A stretch of 39,634 nt of DNA from positions 1-39,634 of the forward strand of contig JAIRVJ010000100.1 of assembly GCA_031253955.1 (NCBI GenBank), written 5' to 3'. This document shows, piece by piece, positions 16,194 to 23,660 of this stretch. The notes beneath the pieces were generated by a model. The model saw only the letters and a list, made by a program, of their open reading frames with translations, searched no databases and was not told where the DNA came from. Source of the DNA: Burkholderiaceae bacterium (GTDB taxonomy: Bacteria > Pseudomonadota > Gammaproteobacteria > Burkholderiales > Burkholderiaceae_C). Within the stretch, counting starts at the first letter, position 1, and each line of letters starts with the position of its first letter. The translations under genes and the position numbers were made by a program.

Positions 16194-17474
16194 ATGGTTC
16201 CTCATCTCGTTACCGCCCTGTCCGGCCCCATCAACGAGCTGGAGCAACGCATTCTCGACGCCACGCCGGTGATCGAGCGCTGGTTCCGGCTGGAGTGGAT
16301 GGAGCACACGCCGCCGCTGTACTGCTCGGTGGACATACGCAACGCCGGCTTCAAACTCGCGCCCGTGGCCGCCGAGCTGTTTCCGCGCGGCTGGCACAAC
16401 CTGTCGGAAGACGTGCTGCCGCTGGCGGTGCAGGCCGGGCAGGCGGCGATCCAGAAAATCTGCCCGGAAGCGCGCAACCTGCTGATCGTGCCGGCCAGCG
16501 GCAAGCCGTCCGGCCCGTATCTGGCGAACCTGGCGCAACTGGGGCGGATTTTCCGGCTGGCGGGGCTGAATGTGCGCTATGGCTCGATCGACCCGGCCGT
16601 CAAGCGCAGCGTCACGCACAAACTGCCCGGCGGCGCGGCGCTGGTGTTCGAGCCGGCGCTGCGCTCGCGCTACCGGCTGGGGCTTAAGCACTTCGATCCG
16701 TGCGTTATCCTGCTTGATGACGACCTGGCCCACGGCACGCCCGGCATTCTGGAAGACCTGCACGAGCAGTATCTGCTGCCGCCCTTGCAGGCCACTTGGC
16801 CGGTGCGCCGCAGAAGCCGCCACGCCAGCCATTACGAGGAAGTGAGCAAGCGTTTCGGCAAACTGCTGGGCATCGACCCTTGGCTGATCCAGCCGCTCAC
16901 GGCGCATTGTCAGGGAGTCGATGCGCGCAAAAGCGAAGGGCTGGAGCGCCTGCACGAAAGCGTCAACACGCTGCTGGCCAGGCTGCGCCGCAAGCACAAG
17001 GAGTACGGCATCGCCGACAAGCCGTTCGTGCTGCTCAAGCCCGATTGCGGCGCGGTCGGTGCGGACGTGCTGGCGCTGGGCTCGGCCGCCGAACTGGGCG
17101 CCGCCGGCGGCAAGCCGGCCCACAAGGCGCTGACGCAACTGGCGCGCGGCGGCGACGTGATTGTGCAGGAAGGCGTGCCCACCTGCGAGCGTCTGCACGA
17201 CATGGTGGCCGAACCGTCGGTGTACCTGATCGACCGCTACGTAGTCGGCGGCTACTACCGCATGTATGCCGATGCCGCAGCCAGCCTAGGCGCGCCCGCC
17301 GCCGGCTGCGTGCCGCTGGCCTTCGACGGCCGCAACCACCTGCCCCACGCCGCCGAACCAGGCGCCAGCGCGCCCAACCGCTTTTACATGTACGGTGTCA
17401 TCGCCCGTGTGGCGCTGGTAGTGGCCAGCTATGAGCTGGAAGCCACCGACCCGCAGTGGAACGAGGAAGCCTGA
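16194..17474 (+). CDS. gshA: Divergent glutamate-cysteine ligase homologue (GshA, ATP-grasp type)
   Basis: This 426-residue protein belongs to the proteobacterial GshA family (TIGR02049) that makes gamma-glutamylcysteine. Clear family segments are CSVDIRNAGFKLAPV, HEQYLLPPLQATWPVRRR, LGIDPWLIQP, DRYVVGGYYRMYAD and NRFYMYGVIARVAL...YELEATDP. However, several motifs that I remember as nearly invariant are altered: the glycine-rich KADxGTYGMG loop reads KPDCGAVGAD here (K282-D291), the PENHTRN segment reads PASGKPSG (100-107), and NNDLSAG reads DDDLAHG. It may be a paralogue with changed activity rather than the housekeeping enzyme. No gshB follows. It converges with the M23 peptidase gene. Confidence 0.82.
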   Translation: MVPHLVTALSGPINELEQRILDATPVIERWFRLEWMEHTPPLYCSVDIRNAGFKLAPVAAELFPRGWHNLSEDVLPLAVQAGQAAIQKICPEARNLLIVPASGKPSGPYLANLAQLGRIFRLAGLNVRYGSIDPAVKRSVTHKLPGGAALVFEPALRSRYRLGLKHFDPCVILLDDDLAHGTPGILEDLHEQYLLPPLQATWPVRRRSRHASHYEEVSKRFGKLLGIDPWLIQPLTAHCQGVDARKSEGLERLHESVNTLLARLRRKHKEYGIADKPFVLLKPDCGAVGADVLALGSAAELGAAGGKPAHKALTQLARGGDVIVQEGVPTCERLHDMVAEPSVYLIDRYVVGGYYRMYADAAASLGAPAAGCVPLAFDGRNHLPHAAEPGASAPNRFYMYGVIARVALVVASYELEATDPQWNEEA

Positions 17475-17520
17475 GAACGGCGTTTGGCGTTTCGCTCAGG
17501 GCGCGGGAGCAGTTTTGCCG

Positions 17521-18867
17521 CTATTGCGGCGTCTGGCTGTAGGCCGCGATCTGGCCTTGCATGTCCGCCGATAGTTTGGCAAACGCGGCCTTGCCGGCAG
17601 GCGAGACGGGGGTGTTGCCATGCTGGCTGGCCAGCACGACGGCGGGGTTGACCGGATTGTTGGCGACGCGGAACTCAAAGTGCAGGTGCGGGCCGGTGGC
17701 CATGCCGGTTTTGCCGACCGCGCCGATGGTTTGGCCTTGCGCGACGGCCTGGCCCTTCCTGACGCCGATGTGCGAAAGGTGCGCGTACACGCTGGAATCC
17801 TTGCCGTTGCGATGGCCGATGAAGATGACGTTGCCGTAGCCGCGCTGCACGCCCGCGAATTGCACCGTGCCGTCGCCGATGCTGCGCACGGGCGTGCCGA
17901 TGGGCGCGGCGTAGTCGATACCTTTGTGCCTGCGCTCGTAACCCAGCAGCGGGTGCTCGCGCATCCCGAAACCGCTGGCCACCCGTGAGAAGGCCAGCGG
18001 GGTAAGCAGGTAGGCGCGGCGCAGGCTTTGGCCGTCGAAGGTGTAGTAACTGCCCTGGGCCGCGCCCGCGTCCTTGAACCACAGGGCGGTGTAGGCGTGG
18101 CCCTTGTTGACGAATTCGGCGCTGAGCACGCGGCCAGTGCGGATCGGTTCGCCGTCGGCTTCCAGCGTTTCGTAGATCAGCGCGAAATGGTCGCCCTTGC
18201 GCAGGCTGCGGTGAAAGTCCACCGAACTGTCGAAGATGTCGATGAGCTGCCGGGTCACTGCGTCGGGCAGGTCGATGCTGTCGGTGGCCGCGTACAGCGA
18301 AGACTGGATCACCCCGTTGGCCACGCGCTGGCTGACCGTCAGCGGCGCGGTCTCGATCCGGCTGGTAAAGCCAGCTGCGGTCTTGCTGACCACCAGCCGG
18401 TCGAAGTGCCCGGAATCGGGGTTGGCGACCCAGTGCGCGCGCAGGGTTTGCAGGGCCTGCCGGTCGTCCACTTCCACGCTGACGGCGCGGCGCGCGGCGC
18501 CAAACAGCGCCTGCCGCGCTTGGGCGTCGGCGCGCAAAAATGCCGCCGCTGCCGGGTCGGCCACGCCCAGGCGTTGCAGCAGACGTTCGGGCGTATCGCT
18601 GGCGCCGAGGGTGCGCTCGCCCCGGTAGAGCGTGAATGTGAAGGCGTTCAGCGCGTCGGCCTGCTCTTGCAGGGAGACGGCAGGCTGCACGGATTCAGTG
18701 ACCAGATGCACCGGGTTTTGCGGCGTCGCGGGCGCAAGCTTGGCCACGGCATAGACGCCGCCGGCGCTGCTCATGAGCAAGGCCGCGATGGCAGCGGTAA
18801 TGCGGCGCGGATGGCGCTGGATGAAGTCGGCAAGAGCCAGACCGGAAGAAACGAGTTGTTGTTTCAT
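17521..18867 (-). CDS. M23 family murein endopeptidase (MepM/YebA-like)
   Basis: This is a 448-residue cell-wall hydrolase that should cut peptide cross-links in peptidoglycan. It has one N-terminal membrane anchor (about 20-42, after RHPRR), a LysM/OapA-like region around residues 75-110, a middle domain, and a C-terminal LytM domain with the zinc motifs GMREHPLLGYERRHKGIDYA (HxxxD) and GPHLHFEFR (HxH). All zinc ligands are present, so it should be active, unlike EnvC/NlpD-type activators. ATG at 18867 (MKQQLVSSG) starts just before the anchor. It is divergent from tyrS, an arrangement often seen in betaproteobacteria. Confidence 0.93.
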   Translation of the reverse strand: MKQQLVSSGLALADFIQRHPRRITAAIAALLMSSAGGVYAVAKLAPATPQNPVHLVTESVQPAVSLQEQADALNAFTFTLYRGERTLGASDTPERLLQRLGVADPAAAAFLRADAQARQALFGAARRAVSVEVDDRQALQTLRAHWVANPDSGHFDRLVVSKTAAGFTSRIETAPLTVSQRVANGVIQSSLYAATDSIDLPDAVTRQLIDIFDSSVDFHRSLRKGDHFALIYETLEADGEPIRTGRVLSAEFVNKGHAYTALWFKDAGAAQGSYYTFDGQSLRRAYLLTPLAFSRVASGFGMREHPLLGYERRHKGIDYAAPIGTPVRSIGDGTVQFAGVQRGYGNVIFIGHRNGKDSSVYAHLSHIGVRKGQAVAQGQTIGAVGKTGMATGPHLHFEFRVANNPVNPAVVLASQHGNTPVSPAGKAAFAKLSADMQGQIAAYSQTPQ

Positions 18868-19033
18868 AAGACCGGGCCGTGTCGGCATGAAGGTTGCGGG
18901 CGCGGCAGGCGAATGGCCTGCTGCGGCGGAAATGGCATGGGCGGCGTACACCTAAAATCAAGCGCGAAGGAATCGCCGCAAAGTCTTGAAGTATATCGAC
19001 TTACGGCAGGCGTTTGTAAAGTTGTAAAAAATC

Positions 19034-20281
19034 ATGTCCGAGCCATCTCAACCCAAACCTCCCGCCCACTTGCCCGAAAGCGTGCAGCATGCCTTGGAAG
19101 TATCGCTGCGCGGCGCCGAGGATCTGCTGCCCAGGCAAGACTGGATCGCCAAGCTCGCGCGCGCCGAGGCCACCGGCCAGCCGCTGCGCATCAAGCTGGG
19201 GCTGGACCCGACCGCGCCCGACATTCATCTGGGCCACACGGTGGTGCTGGGCAAGCTGCGCCAGTTGCAGGATTTGGGGCATACGGTGATTTTCCTGATC
19301 GGCGACTTCACCAGCCTGATCGGCGACCCCTCAGGCCGCAACGCCACGCGCCCGCCGCTTACGCACGAACAAATCCGCGCCAACGCCGAAACCTATAAAG
19401 CCCAGGCTTTCAAAGTGCTCAACCCGCAAAAAACCGAGCTGCGCTACAACAGCGAATGGAGCGACCAGCTCGGCGCGCGCGGCATGATCGAACTGGCCGC
19501 CCGCTACACCGTGGCGCGCATGATGGAGCGCAACGACTTCGCCGAACGCTACGCGGCAGGCACACCGATTTCGGTGCATGAATTTCTCTACCCGCTCATG
19601 CAGGGCTACGACTCGGTGGCCCTGAAGGCCGATCTGGAACTGGGCGGCACCGACCAGAAATTCAACCTGCTCATGGGCCGCCACCTGCAGCAGGAATACG
19701 GGCAGGAGCCGCAGTGCATCCTGACCATGCCGCTGCTGGAAGGCACCGACGGCGTGGAGAAAATGTCCAAGAGCAAGGGCAACTACATCGGCATCACCGA
19801 GGACGCCAACACCATGTACGCCAAGGTGCTGTCCATCAGCGATGAGCTGATGTGGCGCTGGTACACGCTGCTATCTTTCAAATCGCTGGCCGAAATCGGG
19901 GCGCTGCAAAAAGAAGTGGCCGCCGGGCGCAACCCCAAAGACGCCAAGGTCATGCTGGCCAAGGAGATCACGGCGCGCTTTCACTCCCCCGCCGCCGCCG
20001 AAGCCGCCGAGCGCGACTTCGCCCTGCGCAGCCGCGGCGGCGTGCCCGACGAAATTCCGCAAGTGCGCCTGGCGCTTGGCGAAGGCGGCGCGCTGGGCAT
20101 CGGCCTGGCGCTCAAGCAGTCGGGCCTGGCGCCTTCCACCAGCGAGGCCAACCGCCTGATCGACGGCGGCGGCGTGCGCGTGGATGGCAGCGTGGTCGGC
20201 GACAAGGCGCTTCAATTGAAGCCCGGCGTTTATGTGATGCAAGTCGGCAAGCGCAAATTCGCCCGCGTCACGCTGGCATGA
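19034..20281 (+). CDS. tyrS: Tyrosyl-tRNA synthetase
   Basis: TyrRS charges tRNA-Tyr with tyrosine. The 415-residue class I enzyme has HLGH (65-68, the HIGH box) in GLDPTAPDIHLGHTVVLGKL, the tyrosine-binding QGYDSVALKADLELGGTDQKFNL segment, KMSKS at 243-247 and a C-terminal S4 RNA-binding domain (about 345-412, with PSTSEANRLIDGGGVRVDG). Length is normal. The ATG at 19034 gives the usual short N-terminal extension. About 200 bases with an AT-rich repeat follow before the convergent Bug gene. Confidence 0.97.
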   Translation: MSEPSQPKPPAHLPESVQHALEVSLRGAEDLLPRQDWIAKLARAEATGQPLRIKLGLDPTAPDIHLGHTVVLGKLRQLQDLGHTVIFLIGDFTSLIGDPSGRNATRPPLTHEQIRANAETYKAQAFKVLNPQKTELRYNSEWSDQLGARGMIELAARYTVARMMERNDFAERYAAGTPISVHEFLYPLMQGYDSVALKADLELGGTDQKFNLLMGRHLQQEYGQEPQCILTMPLLEGTDGVEKMSKSKGNYIGITEDANTMYAKVLSISDELMWRWYTLLSFKSLAEIGALQKEVAAGRNPKDAKVMLAKEITARFHSPAAAEAAERDFALRSRGGVPDEIPQVRLALGEGGALGIGLALKQSGLAPSTSEANRLIDGGGVRVDGSVVGDKALQLKPGVYVMQVGKRKFARVTLA

Positions 20282-20345
20282 ACCATGCGCAGGAGCGCAT
20301 AGGTTAGATGACGGATGCGAACCTCAACGCTTGCAAGATCATCAA

Positions 20346-20440
20346 TCCTGAATTAATAGCTTTATACCAATTTGTTACATGTATTTACTACAAAAAAGCA
20401 TAAAAATACATATTAACACAGGGCATATAGCTATGTTAAC
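20346..20440. repeat. AATAGCT-type intergenic repeat, copy 4
   Basis: It begins CCTGAATTAATAGCTTTATA, continues ACCAATTTGTTACATGTATT and ends ATATAGCTATGTTAAC. The left half closely matches the copies at 24905 and 35198. It fills the space between the convergent tyrS and Bug genes, where no gene is visible, and may serve as a bidirectional terminator. Confidence 0.7.
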
Positions 20441-20478
20441 AATAGCGCAAATCAAGCCGCCGCGCCACCGCGCAACCT

Positions 20479-21444
20479 TCACTGCGGCGTGATGCCCGCC
20501 TTCTCGGCAATCTTGCGGAAACGCTCGATTTCCTCGTGATGAAAGCGCGCCATTTCCTGTGGCGGGTAGGCCATCAGTTCCACGCTGTGCGAGCGCACGT
20601 ACTGGCGCGCCTCGTCGGAGGCGGTGGCCTTGCGCACCGCATCAGCCAGCTTGTTGACGATGTGATCGGACGTTTGTGAACGCACGTAGAACGAAACCCA
20701 GCTGTACTGCACGTAATCCTTGAAGCCCTGCTCGCGCACGGTGGGCACGTCGGGCAGATCGGGATTACGGTTTTCGCCGCTGACAGCCAAGGCGCGCAGC
20801 TTGCCGCTGGTGATGAATCCGATGGCGCCGCCCAGATCGACCAGCCCGAAATCCAGATGATGGCCCATCACGTCGGTCGTAATTTGCGCCTGACCTTTGT
20901 AAGCAACGTTGGTGAACTGGCTGCCCGTGAGGTCGGCCAGCCAGTGTCCCGCCAGTTCATAGCCAGCCGAATAGGTACCCATCATGAGCGGCTGCTTGCG
21001 CGCGGCGGCCACCAGATCGTCGAAGGTTTTGTAGGGTGATTCGTTGGAAACGATGATCACGTTCATCGCGCGCGTCAGGCCGAACACCGGCTTGAAGTCC
21101 TTCGACGGGTCGTAGGGCAGGTTCTTGAAAACGAGGGGGTTGACCGCCATCGGCGAGTTGCTTGCCAGCAGCACGGTGTAGCCGTCGGCAGGCTGGTTCT
21201 TGACCGCTTGCAGGGCAATGAGGCCGTTGGCTCCAGGGCGGTTCTCCACGATCACGCTCTGCCCCAGCGCCCGGCTCATGTGGTCGCCAAAGAAACGCGC
21301 CGCGGTGTCCGATCCGCTGCCCGGCGTGAAAGGCACGATGATCTTGATGACCTGGGCAGGGTAATCCGCGCTCTGGGCATGCACGCCGGCCCATGCGCTT
21401 GCGGCGAGCGCGGCAAAAACGAAAGTGCGGCGATTGATCCTCAT
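20479..21444 (-). CDS. Bug/TctC-family tripartite tricarboxylate receptor, no. 1
   Basis: This is a 321-residue periplasmic solute-binding protein of the Bug (TctC, PF03401) family, which captures carboxylic acids for a TctAB-type transporter. The signal peptide is INRRTFVFAALAASAWAGVHAQ; its RRTFV stretch resembles a twin-arginine motif. Family features are YPAQVIKIIVPFTPGSGSDTAARF, VENRPGANGLIALQAVKNQPADGYTVLL, PYDPSKDFKPV and LPDVPTVREQGF. The ATG at 21444 has AGGAG 6 bases upstream; the longer frame is antisense to promoter DNA. No TctA/TctB genes are in the window. It is divergent from the crotonase gene across an operator-like region, suggesting co-regulation. Confidence 0.93.
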   Translation of the reverse strand: MRINRRTFVFAALAASAWAGVHAQSADYPAQVIKIIVPFTPGSGSDTAARFFGDHMSRALGQSVIVENRPGANGLIALQAVKNQPADGYTVLLASNSPMAVNPLVFKNLPYDPSKDFKPVFGLTRAMNVIIVSNESPYKTFDDLVAAARKQPLMMGTYSAGYELAGHWLADLTGSQFTNVAYKGQAQITTDVMGHHLDFGLVDLGGAIGFITSGKLRALAVSGENRNPDLPDVPTVREQGFKDYVQYSWVSFYVRSQTSDHIVNKLADAVRKATASDEARQYVRSHSVELMAYPPQEMARFHHEEIERFRKIAEKAGITPQ

Positions 21445-21523
21445 CTGGGCTCCTGTGGATATTGGTGGGGCAACCATGAGTTGCGTTGCCATTTCAGCAG
21501 AAAGAAAGGCAGATAGGCCATAA

Positions 21524-21561
21524 CATATCACAGATATGCTTCTTAAAAACATATCTATGTT
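21524..21561. promoter_or_regulatory. Double operator in the divergent Bug-crotonase promoter
   Basis: Two exact inverted repeats lie between the divergent genes: CATATC-aca-GATATG (21524-21538) and AACATATCTATGTT (21548-21561). They share the half-site ACATATC. The spacing of about 23 bases between centres places the sites on nearly the same face of the helix. A regulator such as the IclR protein of this cluster is the obvious candidate. Confidence 0.55.
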
Positions 21562-21590
21562 AAATTATCGGGAAGTTGAAGGAAGTTTCT

Positions 21591-22379
21591 ATGCCTGATG
21601 CCCCTCCCGAACCCACCTCGACGCCTTCGCCTCTGGCCGGCATCGAGCGCAGCGGTCATGTGGCGCTGGTCGAGATGCGCCGTCCGCCGCACAACTTTTT
21701 CGACGTGGCGCTGCTGGCTGCGCTGGCCGACGCTTTTGAGACGCTGGAGCGCGAGGACGGCTGCCGCGCGGTGGTGCTGGCGGCGCAGGGCAGATCTTTT
21801 TGCGCCGGGGCCGATTTTTCCGGGGGCCGGCGCAACGACCGGGGCGCGCTGTACGCGCAGGCGGCGCGGCTGTTTGCCATGCGCAAGCCGGTGGTGGCCG
21901 CCGTGCATGGCCCGGCCATCGGCGGCGGGCTGGGGCTGGCGCTGGCGGCGGACTTTCGCGTGACCTGCCCCCAGGCGCGCTTCAGCGCCAACTTCACGCG
22001 GCTGGGCTTTCATCCCGGTTTCGGGTTGACCCATACGCTGCCGCGACTGATCGGCGTGCAGCAGGCGGCGCGGCTGTTTTATACCGGGCAGCGCATTGAC
22101 GGCGCACGGGCGCACGCCATCGGGCTGGCCGATGAACTGGCCGAAAGCCCGGAGCAGACGCGCGAGCGGGCGCTGGCGCTGGCCGCTGAGATCGCCGCCT
22201 CGGCGCCCATCGCGGTCGAATCGGTGCGCGCCACGCTGCGCGCCGGGCTGCTCCAGCAGGTCCAAGCGGCCATCGCGCACGAAAGCGCGCAGCAGCAATT
22301 GCATTTCGAGACCGCCGATTGCCGCGAAGGGCTGGCTGCCGCCGCCCAACGGCGCGAGCCGGTTTTCACACGCTGCTAA
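21591..22379 (+). CDS. Enoyl-CoA hydratase/isomerase family protein lacking both catalytic glutamates
   Basis: This is a 262-residue crotonase-fold protein. The oxyanion-hole segments are present: RSFCAGADFSGG and AIGGGLGLALAADFRV, then LGFHPGFGLTHTLPRLIG and a C-terminal helical region. In classical enoyl-CoA hydratase one glutamate follows GGG (GGGCE) and another lies three residues before the LG of the next helix; here these positions are Gly115 and Phe135. Plain hydratase activity is therefore doubtful; isomerase, thioesterase, lyase or another crotonase chemistry is possible. ATG 21591 has an AAGGAAG ribosome site. The acyl-CoA dehydrogenase gene follows after 14 bases. Confidence 0.88.
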   Translation: MPDAPPEPTSTPSPLAGIERSGHVALVEMRRPPHNFFDVALLAALADAFETLEREDGCRAVVLAAQGRSFCAGADFSGGRRNDRGALYAQAARLFAMRKPVVAAVHGPAIGGGLGLALAADFRVTCPQARFSANFTRLGFHPGFGLTHTLPRLIGVQQAARLFYTGQRIDGARAHAIGLADELAESPEQTRERALALAAEIAASAPIAVESVRATLRAGLLQQVQAAIAHESAQQQLHFETADCREGLAAAAQRREPVFTRC

Positions 22380-22393
22380 AGGGAGGAGCGCCA

Positions 22394-23491
22394 ATGATCG
22401 ACTTCACCCTGGACGACGCGCTGGAGCTGGCCGTCGATACCGCGCGGCGCTTTGCCACCGAGCGGCTGGCGCCGATGCAGCGCGAATTTGAAGCCGCCCG
22501 CGCGCTGCCTGATGCCTTGCACGCGCAGGCGCGCGAGATCGGCTTTGACCGCGTGGACTGGCCCGAAGCGTGCGGCGGCGCGGGTCTGGGCGCGCAGGCG
22601 CGTGTGCGTGTGCTGGAAGAACTGGCCGCCGGCTGCCCCGGCGCGGCGCTAGCCTTGCAGACTATGGGCAGCGCAGCCCATGCGCTGCTGGCTTTCGGCG
22701 GCGAGCAGGCGTTGGCGGGGCAATTGAATGCGCTCGATATCGCGGGCGGCGCGCGCGCGGCGCTGGTGTTCGATGCCCGCGGCGCGCTCAAAAGCGATGC
22801 GGCGGGGCGCATCAGCGGGCGTTTGCCCTGGCTGCCGGCTGATCGCATCGGCTTGCTGGCGATTCTCGACCGCCAGGGGCTGCGGCTGGTGCGCGAAGGT
22901 GTAGCGCTTGCGCCCGTGCCCGGCAGCGGCCTGTGCGCGGCGGGGGCGAGCGAAGTCATGCTTGATAACGCACCCGTCAGCGCGCAGTGGCGCGATCCCG
23001 CCGCCGCCGCGCTGGCGCTGGCGCACGCCCGGTTGCACGGCGCGGCGCTGTTGGTGGGGCAAATGCACGCCGCCGCCGATTACGCGCGCCGCTACGCGCT
23101 GGAGCGGGTGGCGTTCGGCAAGCCGATTGCGCACCATCAGGCGCTTGCTTTCCTGATCGTGGACATGCACGCCGCCGTGGAAATGGCGCGCGAGCTTTTG
23201 CATGAAGCCGCCTGGCGGCTGGAGCAGGGCGCAGCCGGCGCTTGCGCCGCGTGCGCGAGCGCGTGGATCGAGGCGGCGGAAAGCGCCCCCTTCATCGGCG
23301 GCCACGCGGTGCAAATTCTCGGCGGGCCGGGCTTCATGCGCGACTATCCGGTCGAAAAATATCTGCGCGAGCTGCGCGCCTTGGGCCTGCTGCTGGGCGG
23401 CGCGGACGCAGCGCGCGACGATGCGGTGGGTGACGTTGAGGCCGGGGCAATGCCCGCGTATCTCGCTGCGGCAGCTGCGGTTGCGAACTGA
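22394..23491 (+). CDS. Acyl-CoA dehydrogenase family subunit, probably non-catalytic
   Basis: This is a 365-residue acyl-CoA dehydrogenase homologue with a helical N-terminal domain, a reduced beta-domain and a C-terminal helical domain. It keeps the FAD-contacting motifs of the C-terminal half: ALERVAFGKPIAHHQ (RxxFGxPIxxxQ) and QILGGPGFMRDYPVEKY. It lacks the TEPxxGSD flavin motif of the middle domain, and neither possible catalytic glutamate is seen: the C-terminal EGT segment is replaced by LLLGGADAARD, and the helix-G position reads ALAHARLHGA. These are the parts kept by the next gene, so the two proteins may form one mixed enzyme. A strong GGAGG precedes ATG 22394. Confidence 0.88.
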   Translation: MIDFTLDDALELAVDTARRFATERLAPMQREFEAARALPDALHAQAREIGFDRVDWPEACGGAGLGAQARVRVLEELAAGCPGAALALQTMGSAAHALLAFGGEQALAGQLNALDIAGGARAALVFDARGALKSDAAGRISGRLPWLPADRIGLLAILDRQGLRLVREGVALAPVPGSGLCAAGASEVMLDNAPVSAQWRDPAAAALALAHARLHGAALLVGQMHAAADYARRYALERVAFGKPIAHHQALAFLIVDMHAAVEMARELLHEAAWRLEQGAAGACAACASAWIEAAESAPFIGGHAVQILGGPGFMRDYPVEKYLRELRALGLLLGGADAARDDAVGDVEAGAMPAYLAAAAAVAN

Positions 23492-23519
23492 GATGAAACC
23501 GAATTGGAGCGAATCACTC

Positions 23520-23638
23520 CTTCCCCCGCGTGCGGGGGAAGGTTGGGATGGGGGCGATGGCGCATCGAAAAAGCCAAGCGTTTATGCGAATGCCGCACCC
23601 CCCACCCCAACCCTCCCCCGCAAGCGGGGGAGGGAGCA
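23520..23638. repeat. Paired GC-rich hairpin repeat inside an operon
   Basis: Two hairpins in inverted orientation lie between the two acyl-CoA dehydrogenase genes: TTCCCCCGC/GCGGGGGAA near 23521-23540 and CCCTCCCCCGC/GCGGGGGAGGG near 23611-23634. The flanks GGTTGGGATGGGGG and CCCCCCACCCCAACC are also inverted. In mRNA such a structure could protect or separate the upstream and downstream messages and so set the ratio of the two subunits. Confidence 0.8.
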
Positions 23639-23660
23639 AAGATAACTGAGGACATTGCTC

